DNA of 64,000 nt from Medicago truncatula (GCF_003473485.1 NC_053046.1:320001-384000); one strand, 5' to 3'. Counted from the first letter of the stretch, positions 13,701 to 25,358 are shown. Translations and numbers: made by a program. Notes: generated by a model from the sequence alone, not told the origin.

Positions 13701-15847
13701 CAAGGCTCTCCTTCAATAAAATCCCTAAATACCAAAGTACACTAAAATAATCCCAATTTGAAAACCCGAAATAAATTATAGGCGAAATATCATTTTTGGT
13801 CCTTTAAGTTTGATAAAAATACCGGGTTAGTCCTTTAAGTTTTTTAAATTTCAAATAGGTCCTTTAAGTTGTTAATTCAATGCACCTATTTGAAGCTTTT
13901 TAAGTTTTTAAGCTTCAAATAGGTCCCTAAAAAGATAACGGTGTATTAAATTAACAACTTAAAGGACCTATTTGAAACTTAAAAAACTTTTAAGGACTAA
14001 TCCGGTAATTTTTGTCAAACTTAAAGGACCAAAAGATGTATTTAGCCTAAAGTATAAAACTAACTAGTAGCTAATCGACATCACGATACTTTTTAATTTT
14101 TATTCAACGGTTTGAGTTGTTGTGTGACTAGGACATAGGTTCAAGTAGTAGAACGAACCTATTGAAAATGTTTTTCAAATTCAAGGTAAGGCGGCCTATA
14201 AGAGACCTACGATTGGTCCAACCCATTGTTGAACCCTTTCAACAGGGAGTTTTATAGCATAGCACCAAACATTCAAGTTCAAAACAACTAAGCCTGTTTA
14301 CTTTCTAAAAACATTTTCATTTTTCATTTTTAAAAGTGTGTTCTTTTTAAATAACTAACAAGGAGATGGAAGACTCGTGTAGTAAACAATTGTTATAGAG
14401 AAAATATTGAAGACAAGCTAGAAAGAATGCATTTTTAGAAACAATGAACACAATGTTTTGGCATTTTAAACATTTCAAAAAATGAAAATGGATAGGGAAA
14501 TCTTTGATCTACATTCTCTTGTGTTAATTAGTTAATTAAAGTGAAAATGAAAATAGGAAACATGGAAACTGAACGGGCCCTAAATGTTATTTTTGCAAAA
14601 TCAAGTTTCTGATTGCTATGCTTTAATTTTAGAAGAAAACTATTTTTGCAAACACAGACACATGCAACAAACATATACATGAAGTACTACTTATATGGAA
14701 AGAAAATACACCTTCAAAGTGTATACTGACCAGTAAAAAATAAGTCATGTCATGTATACTCAAATCCATCAATAGTCGTAACAAATACTTTGTTATCTAG
14801 TGTATTACTGGGAAATTGATAAGCAATGTGTAGAACAATGCAGGTTTTAGATCTATTCCTAAGAAACTGTAGGATAAGATCTGAATTGAAGAACAAAGGA
14901 AATTAAATGGGAGAGAAAGAGATAAGGAAGAAAGCGAGAACACTACCTTCTTAAATTTTTCATTTTGCTCTATATACATTGCTTGATCACTCTGGAGAGC
15001 ATAGTTCAATTCCTTCTGCTTACAACAAACTGAGGTGAGTTCTTCTATCCTGTGTTAAGAGATAAATTGCAAGTGGAATCAAAAGAATTTTCTATCTTAT
15101 TAGCATTACTAAAAAAAAATGCACATTACCATGCAGACAGTATTAAATTATCTAAATAGAGTGAGTGTTAGCATGGTCCTTCATAGTTTATTAATATGAT
15201 GGAAAGATTTGGAATACCTTTTGAGGAAGCCATGTATTTGTTGGGACATAGCGTCCTCCATTTCCTTGGCTTTTTCAGCCTGTTAGTTAGTTGATGAAAA
15301 ATGTTTAGACTTGACTTGAGAATAAGAAGAAGTTATTTAAATGAAAAGAAAACCTGACCTAACCTCAATTATTGCATGATCCCTTTCAGAAAAAGCAGTA
15401 GCTACACAGCCCTGGAAAAATTTAAGCTGCTTCTCGGCTTCGATATTCTTTGAAAGCTCGGCAGCGTGTAGATCTGCGAGTTGAGCTTTAATTCTGTAAG
15501 CCTGAGAAAGTTGGTCTTGTAGATTAAGAGTATCAGTTGTAGAGGCAGCCAACTTATTTTGAAGGGTTTGAATCTCCTGCTCCAATCCAGCTGTTCTTTG
15601 AAAATGCATTCGTGTAGCGACACTAAGATACGCAGGTCCTGCTTGTTGCATACATAGCTGTTCGATATCTTTGCGTAATTCATCACGCTCTACAATCACA
15701 CACACAATATATGACTATGACTTTAACAATTGAAGAAATGAAATGAAATGAAATGAAGGAATTAAGATACATACCGTGTTCGAGTTGTCGGATACGACCC
15801 AATAACGATTCATGATGATTCATATCCTCAGCCTCAGGCTCAGCCAT
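7759..15847 (-). CDS. Plant-specific long coiled-coil protein (myosin-heavy-chain-like)
   Basis: Fourteen exons rebuilt by eye: 15847-15775, 15689-15364, 15279-15218, 15049-14947, 12645-12505, 12298-12230, 12118-12062, 11980-11720, 11058-10975, 10831-10721, 10326-10256, 9705-9493, 9318-9225, 8067-7759. Phases agree throughout and give 657 residues. The ATG (MAEPEAEDM) is the first in frame. The protein is rich in Glu, Lys, Gln and Leu heptads over most of its length, with a more ordered C-terminus (LRTALGSSLPISW... VELLIFAAQMLRDME). I recognise it as a conserved plant family often labelled myosin-like; the biochemical role is unknown to me. There is no motor domain, membrane segment or signal peptide. 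Intron 4 (about 2.3 kb) and intron 13 (about 1.2 kb) are enlarged by insertions. Three MULEs lie just upstream of the start. Confidence 0.85.
8155..9083. mobile_element. Solo LTR, probably Ty1-copia, in the last intron of the coiled-coil gene
   Basis: A 929-bp insertion starting TGTTG and ending CAACA (perfect 5-bp inverted termini). It is flanked by CCACG (8150-8154) and CCATG (9084-9088), a 5-bp target duplication with one mismatch. It has no internal coding region. Near the left side a 13-base motif around CGTGGCACGATTT is repeated, followed by a TATTTAAG box near 8320, as expected for a U3 promoter reading rightward. The layout fits recombination between two LTRs that removed the element's body. 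Confidence 0.75.
13014..13470. mobile_element. Possible TRIM-like element or paired LTR fragments in intron 4
   Basis: Two diverged direct copies, starting TGTTGAGATCC at 13014 and TGTTCAGATCC at 13343. Each contains an AGAGATAT.TGGC block, a CTTATAAG block and a CC.CCCTTGA.CTAG block, and each is about 110-130 bp. The pair resembles the small LTRs of legume TRIM retrotransposons. I could not identify a primer-binding site or target duplication. The DNA between contains GGCGGCCATGGC-like palindromic sequence. Confidence 0.4.
13781..14047. mobile_element. Mutator-like MITE in intron 4 of the coiled-coil gene
   Basis: A 267-bp element whose two halves are long inverted repeats of about 100 bp built from GGTCCTTTAAGTT blocks. 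It starts GGCGAAATAT and ends ATGTATTTAGCC. The flanks are TAAATTATA (13772-13780) and TAAAGTATA (14048-14056), a 9-bp target duplication with 8 of 9 matches, typical of MULEs. The transcript of this region could fold into a long hairpin. Confidence 0.8.
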
Positions 15848-16007
15848 TCTGGACTCGAAATTGGACTCAAAACCTAATTGGAAATTAATTGTGTAATACT
15901 ATACTGGAATTGAAGGAATTGGAATTGGTTCGTTTGCGTACCAAATGCTAAAACTCAAAACCCAACCCACTACGCCATCATTCGCTGCACTATTTTATTT
16001 TATTTTT

Positions 16008-17244
16008 GGTTTATTTCATTCGATGGTCACTCAAATAATTTCAATTTTTCATTTTGGTCCTTCATTTTTTCCTCCGTTTCTCAAATAAATTCCAACTGTT
16101 AACTTTTAACTCTAAATGTCTATGGTGGACCAACTTTAATAGTGGTCCATCATAGACCTTATTAATTGCGTTAATCTTAACCGTTTGATTTTTTTAAAAA
16201 AAAAAGAAAGCGAACCCTTTGATCTTTTTCAATTTCTACCTTCATCTTCTTCCTATCATTTTCATCTTCATACATTCATCAAAATTCCAGAAAAACCAAA
16301 AATTGAAATTGAACCAAAATCATCACAAAACACTACAGCTCTCAGATTTTGTGTTGTTTCCTTGCATAAAGTTTTATATAGAAAAAAACAATCATTTACA
16401 CCCAGCTAAATTCAATAATCAGTATTGGCTCCCAAACAAACACAACAAAGATTGAAACTTTAAGAAACCCATTTGACTAAAAAGCTTAACCTGAATAATG
16501 GGAAACTCCAAAACCCATCATCGCCTTAACCCAACTCTTCCAAAATCGTTAAACCCATTAATGCCATATCCGAATTATTATCCAAATCCCTAATTCCTAA
16601 ATCTATCTTCTCCATTCTTCAAATTCGGGTTCTAACTAAAGAGAAGAAAAATCAATTGGGGTTGTTGTTGATATATCTAGGTTCGGGTTTTGTTGAGGAA
16701 GGAATGTGGAGGATCAATAGGAATTCTGAAGAAATGGAAGAAATTGAGATTGAAATGAATGAAACCCTAAAAGAAGAAAGAATGAAGAAACATACTGGAT
16801 CATGATGAACAATAATAAAAATAATAGGGAGGTAGTTGCTGTAGAAAGAAAAAAAAATCGAAACGAAAGCAATGAAATTGGATAAATGCGGCACACTTTT
16901 TTTTCTTCTGAATTTTTGTATGAATGTTGTTGAATATGAGGGAAGAAGATGAAGAAAAAAAATTATGTGTTGATGATTCACCGTAAGATATAATAGACTT
17001 GTATGATCCAACAGTCCACTTTCTTTAAAAAAAGATCAAACGGTTAAAATTAACAAAATTAATAAGGTCTACGATGGACCACTATTAAGGTTGGTCCACC
17101 ATAGACATTTAGAGTTAAAGTTAACAGTCGGGATTTATTTGGCAAACGGAGGAAAACTTGAGGGACCAAAAGGTACGTTTTATTAATTGTGGGACCAAAA
17201 TGAAAACTTGAAATTATTTGAGGGACCATTAGATCAAATAAGCC
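16008..17244. mobile_element. Non-autonomous Mutator-like element (MULE) with ~220-bp TIRs
   Basis: A 1237-bp element. The left arm reads GGTTTATTTCATTCGATGGT and the complement of the right end reads GGCTTATTTGATCTAATGGT; similarity continues for roughly 200 bp. It is flanked by a perfect 9-bp direct repeat, TTTATTTTT (15999-16007 and 17245-17253). The centre (about 16205-17010) has short ORFs rich in Phe, Ser and His on both strands and a TTCATCTTCTTCC/GGAAGAAGATGAA inverted motif, but no transposase. It starts only 160 bp upstream of the coiled-coil gene's ATG, so it may overlap that promoter. Confidence 0.88.
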
Positions 17245-17375
17245 TTTATTTTTCTATTTCTATTTCTTTTAATCTAAATTGGTGGGTGTAAAATCCAATT
17301 TAAATATGTATCAATTTCACTAACTCAAATCCTTTAAATTATGGATAAAGAGTTGGAGGTTTGTATTTAAAATAA

Positions 17376-18270
17376 GGTGAGGTTTAGCATGGGAAATGAA
17401 TGTTGTTTTTCACCATGAGAAAGTAAATTTTAACCATTAGATTTAAGATCTTATCATACTCTCTTCATACTATATTTTTTTTTCACTTTGTCTTCTACCT
17501 CTCAACCTGCAAACAACCAAGGAAAAAAAACCTCAATACTTCACTGAACCAAATGTTTTACACACCATTTAAGGGTGGTTCATGAAACATAAATGGGTAG
17601 ATCGCAATTTTGGATTCAGTTTCCAACATCAAATCAAAAACAAGTTTTAAAACATGTTTTATGCAGTCTCTCAACGGTAGATCTCGTTTCTTTCTCCTTC
17701 TCCTTCCTCTTCCTTGCCTTCATCCTACAAATTTTGCTTCATCATTTTAAATCTCGTTTTTCATTTTACCTTCAACAATGAAATTGTGTGTCCTATTTGT
17801 TAATTTTATCATAGTTTCTCTGTAAAATTGAATTAAATTAAAATTATGTTTTGCAAAACTCGAATTGCAACTCAGCTCAAAGTATATCCATTAATGATTT
17901 CTATAATCCAATTTTGTTTGAGTTAGTAAAGGAAGGGGATGAAATTGAAAAATCACAATTAGTACTTTCCTGATTTTCTTAACCAAGAGATTATTGGGTC
18001 TTAAGTAGCAATGACATGAACCATGAAGATGTATAATACTTTCAGCCAGGTGGAAAAATAGATTGTTGTAGTGTAGAGCTTATAGTTTGTTGGATAGTGA
18101 TTTATGGGAAAAAGCCGCACAAAAAGATGAGGATAACATGGTAGAAGAAAGTGGGAAAAAATGTAGTGTGACAAGACCATGATAAGATCAATGTTCATCT
18201 TAAATTTAATGGTCAAAACTTACTTTTCCATGGTGGAAAACAACATTCCTTTCCCGGGCTAAACCTCACC
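17376..18270. mobile_element. Non-autonomous MULE, adjacent to the Pack-MULE
   Basis: An 895-bp element with imperfect TIRs of about 90 bp. The left end starts GGTGAGGTTTAGC and the right end closes GCTAAACCTCACC. The TIRs share a conserved GGAATGTTGTTTTCCACCAT-like block. The flanks are TTAAAATAA (17367-17375) and TTAAATTAA (18271-18279), a 9-bp duplication with one mismatch. The right copy is also the left target repeat of the next MULE. No gene is recognised inside. Confidence 0.8.
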
Positions 18271-18562
18271 TTAAATTAAGGCTTAATACATTGTTCTGTC
18301 CTTTAACTTATTTTTGGTTTTCAATTTGATCCCTCAACTATAAAGTGTCTCAATTTGGTTGCATAAATCTTCTGTTGTTTATCATTTTGGTCCGGTCTGT
18401 TTGTTTCTTTAATGTCTAATATTTTTTATATTGTTTTGACCATTTGATTGCAGGTCCATTGTATAACACACAAAACCACCAACACCTAATTTTTTTTCCC
18501 CCTTTCTTCATCTTCTTCCTTCCACCACAACCTCATATCCCCCTTAATATAAGAAAATCATA

Positions 18563-18739
18563 TGTTGTAGAAAATTCCTTTATACCCTATCTTTGTTGAC
18601 TGCCACGTCAAGGACTTATGGGCAAATAAAGTCTTAAAATCACTTTGTAGATGTTGTGGAAAATCCTTAATGCCCTATCCTTGCTGGCTGCCACGTCAAG
18701 AAATTAAGGGCAGATCAAGGCTTAAAATTACTTTGCATA
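18563..18739. repeat. Two-copy tandem duplication inside the Pack-MULE
   Basis: Two adjacent ~89-bp units, each starting TGTTGT.GAAAA and containing CTGCCACGTCAAG and a TTAAAAT.ACTTTG block. They differ by perhaps 15-20%. The duplication lies upstream of the RPA-like gene and its ACGT core could be promoter-related; that is only a possibility. Confidence 0.7.
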
Positions 18740-19758
18740 ACTAAATTGCATCATCTAACTAACATGATGTCATCTAAGTACAGTTTGGTGTTTTTTTTAT
18801 TTACTTTGGCTTAAATCACATGTACACCCATTACATCTCAACTTAGAATGCCAACTAAATTTTCTAAATGGTCTTTTACATGAAAAAGGAAAAGTATGGT
18901 TTTGGTAGATATCTATCATGACCAAGATCCAATCAATCAAATAGATCACACTTCTCAATATTTGACACTCATAATATCTTATACCAACGATAACACTACA
19001 AACACTTTTCACTACAAACACTTTTCAAAGTTCAAACCTCTACACTAAAGGAACAAAACAGCTTTCATTGAGTTCTGGTAAATGCTTTCATTTTATCTCA
19101 AATCTCAAACTTCTTTAGGTCTCACATTTTTATTTTTATTTTGATACAAGAAAGGGAAGGTCTCACATATTTACTCATACATCAATGCTCACTCATATGT
19201 TTTCAAATTTACAATATGTATTGTTTCTATTCTAATACATACATCTCACGCTTAGGTTCATGTGGTTCGTTCTATGTTCATGCATTATTTCTTATCATTG
19301 TTTTTCATGTATGTTATGCTCCTTTGTTATGTTGTTTAAAGTGTTTTTTTCTTATCATTGGATGTGTGTTCTTTAATAAGTTGGTCTCTGATTTACTTTA
19401 TTTATTTTTCCTGCATCTTATTATGCTCCTTGGTTATGTTTTTTTAACTGTATTTTGTTGGCTTTACAATATTATATTTTCTTAAAAGTGTATTTCAGTC
19501 TTCTTTTAAACTGTACTTGGTTATGTTTACTCCCTAAACTTGTGTTTTGCTAGATTCAAGGTTGCATATAAGTTTCTTAGTTGTTTTGTTGCTCCTTTGT
19601 TATGTTCTTTATCTGTTGTTTCGATGTGTGTTCTTTAATAAGTATGTTTCTGATTTAGGGAGTTTGGATTTACTTTTGTTGGCTTTGCAGTGTTATTATT
19701 GGACATTAAATCTCATTGTTTCCCTTCAAACAAATCTCTTTAGGTTTTAGGCGCGAAT

Positions 19759-20176
19759 ATGGAAAGACCAGTGCAATTTGTAAGTGATGTTAATGACAAA
19801 AAGGACTTTTGGAAGTTGGTTGTCAAAGTCAAAGACAAATGGACAGTTGTGAAAGCTGGGAAGGAGCACCTAGAGATGGTCATAGTTGATGCTCAGGTAA
19901 TACAGATCTTACAAATTTATAAGACTTTTATTATTATAGCTTATTCAATAACTGTTTTATTGTTGTCCTTCATAGGGAAATGATATTCAAGTCATTGTCC
20001 CAACAAAATACAAATCAATGTATGAAAAGATCATTAAAGAAAATTATACCTACAAGCTCTGTAATTTTCATGTGTTACCCAATGATTTTGTTTTCAAAGC
20101 TTATGAGCATAAGTTCATGTTAAAATGGACTGGTGAGACTACTGCTGAGTATCTTATAGTTAGGGGACCAAATTGA
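19759..20176 (+). CDS. Replication protein A 70-kDa-like OB-fold (DUF223-type) protein
   Basis: Two exons, 19759-19896 and 19976-20176, with a GT..AG intron and continuous frame, give 112 residues starting MERPVQFVSDV. The sequence (DFWKLVVKVKDKWTVV, LEMVIVDAQ, DIQVIVPTKY, FHVLPNDFVFKAYEHKFML) matches my memory of the first OB-fold of plant RPA1-like proteins. These bind single-stranded DNA, and copies are abundant in legume transposons. Family members are usually over 400 residues, so this is only the N-terminal domain. The last codons and the TGA lie inside the MULE's right TIR, so the element supplies the stop. Whether it is expressed is unknown. Confidence 0.7.
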
Positions 20177-20226
20177 AAACAAAAAATAAGTTAAGTGATC
20201 AAATGATGTATTAAGCCTTAAATTAA

Positions 20227-21800
20227 ATATTAAATTTACAACTAATTATCTTTTAAAAGAAAATTTAACAACTAATTATTAATATTTCTTAATGGAAAAA
20301 ATAAATTATGAGCTTAAATAACTTAAAAAAAATTGTTGTCGGACATGCACAGAGCCAAATAGAAGATATGACACAGATATGATGGGATAGAAAAATACAT
20401 GTAAACATGACTTAATTGGCATGTACATTTTAATATGTAGAGTTGAGATCTTCCAACCTAAAACTTGTCATTTATTTATCATAAGGATGAAAATCTCTAG
20501 TCATTATACTTGTTTCACAAAAAAAATAAAAATGATATGATCGTGTTTTTTATCCCAACCATCAAATAAAATTCAAAGATCGACTTATCGTCGTTGATTT
20601 TGGTAATAGGCTTTATTTGATGGCAATTAACATCAATAAGTATGTACAATTTTTCAGGTTAGTAATTACGCTTTCCGTTTCACAATGACTATCATTTATA
20701 ACGAATGAATCATGATTTGCAATCCAACCAAAGCATTAAATTAATAAGTAAATTAATTATTTTTTGAAGAAAAAATAATTATTTTATATCATTTGCAATT
20801 ATAATAATTAAATCATATTTACCAAAAGCGTCGATGAAATAAAATTTATTTTTTTTGAATTTTTATTGCTAATAATGAAGAATATTGATTATTTTTTATG
20901 AGAAAATGTTAAAAACTTAATAAAATTCTTATAAACAATGAAACGGTGTTTTTTCTCATGAGATGATGTTTTCTAAAAGATAAATATTGACAAATAACAA
21001 CTTAATTCATAAAATGATCATTAATTTATAAATTTATGAAGCAGGAGTATCAGTACACCTCAAATTGTGAAATAGAGAAATTAAATTTAATAAAAATGAT
21101 ATATCTTTTGGCTACTTATTGTATTCTTTAATCTATGTGCAATAGAGAAATTATTGGTTAACCTCAAACACGATACTCGTTTTAAATCGGAAGGAGTACT
21201 TTTTACCAAAATATGTGTTGTTGGTAATTAAATTTTTTATTTAATAATAAATGTCAGGGATACCATAAGAATTCTATGCAGGATGTCCAGAATTCAATCC
21301 ATGTTGCCAGCGTCTACTCCTTCCCCTAACAAATTAACTAGTAACATTTCCTATAAATAACTTATTGCCATTATTTGCTACAAGCCTTTTAAAGGGTATG
21401 AACATGGAAACCAGGTTGCAAGAAGCAAAACACAACAACTACCATAACAAGATAGATATATAGATAGATAAATGCAACAAATTAAGCTTGCAACAAATAT
21501 GTGTTGTGAAATGCAATTGGATCCATTTTGATATTTTATTTCATCGACTTTCAATGGTTCCTGCTTCAGAAGGAAGTCTGGTAGAGAACAGGGGATTGAA
21601 GAACTATGAATTTAACTTGTTAATTATGCAAAGCCTGTAAATTTGGCAGAGTTGTCCTTGGGAAGCATTAGTTCATATTATTTTCTTATAAAAAGAAACA
21701 TAAACAACAAGGGGCAACACAGAAAAGAAACATGAAACAATTTTCATTGAGCTCAATGCTTAAACACACTTCAATCCTATTAGTGCAGAGTAAAGTCTTC
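20227..21800. other. AT-rich intergenic region
   Basis: No ORF with family features is seen. The stretch is strongly AT-rich with poly-A/T runs and a short GATA-type run (GATAGATATATAGATAGATA near 21451). The 3' UTR of the CYSTM gene must end in the right part of this region. Confidence 0.5.
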
Positions 21801-23017
21801 TTAGAAGCAGGCATCTAATAGGCAGCAACAGCAGAGAGCAGCACAACTGCACCAATATACAAACGCAAACAAGTTAGTACGAGTGGTGAAAAATATATAT
21901 ACAATTCGAAGCAGCAAACATACAATATCTTCTTCATGCATATGATCTATTTATCTGTCTATCATGACATGAACATAAAGTTTTTTTTACCAATAGATTG
22001 CAAGTCTCTGTATTTTACTATTTTACATAAAATATTAAGAATTACCAGTAATGGAATGTGCAAAATTTCAATTTGATGGGAGAAATTGTTCTATTTGTAA
22101 CTGTATGCATCTATAAACACATTTCTTTTGATGAGAATCATAAGTATTGGATTTTGTTTGCTTGTTTAGTATTTGTTTCAAATCTTAAGTATTTAAAACA
22201 CATGAAGTTAGTGTGGCCTTGATTGCAACCTAAGAGCACTTAAGCCACGAGGCTCTCCTACCTAATGAGCTAGTTTTTGATTTGGGCTCACGGGCTTAAC
22301 TCTTAACAAATTACTGACATCATATGCGACGACGCCTAATATATTTGTTTCTATCTTACTTCATCCGGTCTCATCTCATATATATGAAAAAAAATCATAT
22401 TTTAAATTCATTGAATAATAAATAAATGTATTTGATATATAGACCATATACATGAGATGAGAGATAATGTATAAATTTGACATTGTAAAAATAATCAAGT
22501 CGTAAATGAAGCAGATCTGATTTGGCAGAAGCAGACACAAGAGATTAAGAATGAAAGGAATGCATGGATGCATGCATGAGAGAGGGAATTATATAATTAA
22601 CGAACGTACCATCCTTCTAAACAACCAGGGCCGCTTGAATTGTTGTGATTGTGTACATGTTGAGGAGGTGGAGGTTGAGCGTATTGAGGAGGAGCATATT
22701 GTGGAGGATACCCTTGTGCTGGGTAGGGTGGTGGAGGATATCCTTGTTGCGGTGGATAACCTGGTGGTGGATATCCCGGTGGCGGATATCCTTGCGGTGG
22801 ATACCCTTGCGGTGGATACCCTTGTGGTGGATACCCTTGTGGAGGATGTCCTTCCTTTGCATCAGATGGTGGATAACCTATTCATAAATAAATCATGAGA
22901 TTGAGAAATGTAAAATGAATAATGCGGACATTAGACAAAGCAATCAATAATGATTACGTATGTACCTTGAGGCGGTGGAACCCCGACCGGTGGTTGTTGC
23001 TGATTGTATTGACTCAT
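21801..23017 (-). CDS. CYSTM (cysteine-rich transmembrane module) protein with YPPQG repeats
   Basis: Three exons, 23017-22966, 22877-22610 and 21846-21801, give a 121-residue protein. The N-terminus is Gln/Pro-rich (MSQYNQQQPPVG). The middle contains about ten tandem GYPPQ / GYPPP units. The C-terminus is GCLEGCCAALCCCCLLDACF, the Cys-rich membrane module of the CYSTM family. Such small tail-anchored proteins sit at the plasma membrane and are linked to stress tolerance in plants; the XYPPX repeats recur in rhodopsin-like and annexin tails. The frame is intact and ends with TAA. A SINE-like sequence lies in intron 2. Earlier codons of the repeat favour CCA/CCG, giving a striking purine/pyrimidine strand bias. 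Confidence 0.92.
22212..22275 (-). repeat. tRNA-like (SINE-type) pol III boxes in the CYSTM intron
   Basis: On the minus strand, TAGCTCATTAGGTAGG (22272-22257) resembles a tRNA A-box. It is followed about 30 bases later by GGTTGCAATC (22230-22221), resembling a B-box. This arrangement is that of a tRNA-derived SINE head. The 3' body and target duplications were not found, so it may be a decayed copy. Confidence 0.45.
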
Positions 23018-24704
23018 TGGTGGCGATGATGGCTGTTATTGTGGGTGGGTGGATGGTGATAACTAATTAATAATGGGGTGGTGGAAGATGAATGAATGTA
23101 TGAACGAACGAGTGGTGTGTGATGTGATGTGGTACATAACAAACACAACTCAAATCCTCATCATCACACGTCACTACTAACTTATTCCAAATCAATTTTG
23201 CTTATTTTGTTTTATTCTCTTTCAAAATTGTTGTTTTGTTTTTTACTAAATATGTTATGCTGCCCTACTTTCGGATACATATATATTTTAGAATATTTTT
23301 TTTAAAAAATATTACCTTGAAATACTACCTTTTGTTTGGTTTTCATCTATAGGAAATATTGGTGTTCATTTCTGATTCTCCTTAATAATCAAATCAATAT
23401 TTATCCCATTTTTTGTATAATGCATTTAACACACAACATCATGTTGATCGTCATGGTGACATAGTTGGAGGTTTGGCATGCTCCGGAAAATGCTTATTGC
23501 ATTGAAGTTCTTGTTGCGCTTCCATTAATTATGACGTTCCTTTTTCAGCTAATAATTTGAGTCATAGCTTATGATAATCATCCTTCACGTCAACGTTTGG
23601 ATCCTTCGTTAAACTCTTTAACGATGTCCTCATAGTAAATGTGTCGGTGTTGAATTCAAATTAGAGTTATTCATTCATATTTTTATTTTAACTCATCACA
23701 AAAATAAAATTGCACTTTAACCTTTACAAATTAAAGACTCATATATTATTAGATACTCATAATTAAACTCGTATTATCCTAACCTTATTGAATTTGAATC
23801 AATTTTATTGAGCTTCATCCAACATTCGTCTAAGTGAACTATACGTGTAACCTTGTAATTATACATTGCAAAAAATATCATAATAAGTTCAAATGACTAT
23901 CATTAATTAGTGAATGTATTCATGATCAACCGGGTCTAACAGTAATTCCAACATAGGATCAAAGCAATAATTGTTACAACTATCGTAACTCAACCCATTA
24001 AAATGCCGTTGAATACACTTAATATCTATTAATTTGCTCAACTACTAATTTTTATTTTTATTTTTGCCATCGAGAGTTTATTGGATGGCATATATTTGTG
24101 TTGCAGAGCTTTTAGAAAAAGTTAAAGACGTGATGATAAAATGTTATCAATAGGTTGTTTGATTGCACATCCATGATCCTAAACTCATGTTAGATTGATT
24201 TTGTGATTATTATACGTGTAACATGAAAGCTACTATGTAAAAGTCACGTCGCACGTCTAATGTAACAAATGCTTAATTGATTTACGCCCTTGAATAGCTG
24301 GCAGTTTACACACCATTTAAGTTTGAGTTAAATTTGAATGAGAAACTTGCTTCTCACATTGTAGTCATGGGTGAGGTTATGAAGATCTCCATTCAATATG
24401 TTAATTCTTGTGAGAGATGATATGGTCACAAGACTGGTTCCAACATGATATAAAAGTTAATTACACTCTTAATCGGAAGAAATAAACATGTTAAATAAAA
24501 AATTACTAATAAATCTTTGCTTACACCTTTAAATTTAAAAGAATTGTTTTACATGTTTGTCAATTTTGAATGTAGGCGACACGTTTCTGACTTTATATCT
24601 TTCAACTTCTACTAGGAAATTAATGGGCAAAACTAAAGTTGTAGGCAATTATAAGAAAGTCGTTGCTTTTTCTAATCTTGTGAGTTTCTCGTGTGTGCGT
24701 TATT

Positions 24705-25358
24705 TTAAGGGTGTTCAAAACCGAACCAACCCAATAGAAAAATCGTAAACTAAATCAATTCAAACCGAAATCGTAAAAAACCGCACTTGGTTCGGACGAC
24801 TTTTGCACTGAACCGCGCAGTTCGGTTTGGTTTGCGGTTTGCATCTCAGCATCCGAACCAAACCAAACTAAACCGCAAGAATAATGAATATTACTTAAAC
24901 ATGTACTGGCCCAATTACATATAGCTCAAGAATAATCTATTTTGATTCGATTTTTCCATAATTGCACCATCAAGTTCGATTCTAATTCCTTTCTATCTCT
25001 TTCAATTCATTTCCCGTGATGAATTTATTTCTTTTACTTCCCAATAATTTGTTTCATGCTTATGTTTCTTCTTAATTTTACCTATTTTGATATAAGTTTT
25101 ACCTAATATTTTATCATATAAACAACAAAATAAAATGTCATATGTTTATTTTGTAACAAGTTGACAATATTAGAGTTAATGTAATATTTTTTATCTCGCG
25201 ATAAACCGCACAAACCAAACCAATTCAAGCTGCATTGGTTTGGTTTGGATGACTTTTTAAAAATCAATCGAACCAAACCAATTCGCATGCTTTTCTATCT
25301 CGCGGTTTGGATGACTTTTATGCTCAAAATCGAACCAAACCGCACCGCAAACACCTCT
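24705..25358. mobile_element. Decayed hAT-like non-autonomous element
   Basis: A segment bounded by AGGGTGTTCAAAACCG on the left and CCGCAAACACCTCT on the right, which is roughly its complement. The interior is full of AACCAAACCG and GGTTTGGTTT blocks in opposite orientations. The flanks GCGTTATT (24697-24704) and ACGCTATT (25359-25366) agree at 6 of 8 positions, a plausible old 8-bp hAT target duplication. No transposase is present. Confidence 0.5.

Larger units (their letters stand above)
18280..20217 (+). mobile_element. Pack-MULE carrying an RPA-like gene
   Basis: A 1938-bp element bounded by inverted ends GGCTTAATACAT and ATGTATTAAGCC, with TIR similarity over about 70 bp. It is flanked by a perfect 9-bp direct repeat TTAAATTAA (18271-18279 and 20218-20226). 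No transposase is present. Instead it carries a two-exon plus-strand gene for a replication protein A-like domain, plus a roughly 89-bp segment present twice in tandem (18563-18651 and 18652-18739, each containing GCCACGTCAAG). A plant MULE carrying a host-type gene is called a Pack-MULE. Confidence 0.88.

Noticed and set aside
22617-22898. His/Ile-rich, Trp/Arg-rich and Val/Asp-rich ORFs over the CYSTM repeat exon
   Set aside because: Shadows of the YPPQG repeat in other frames.
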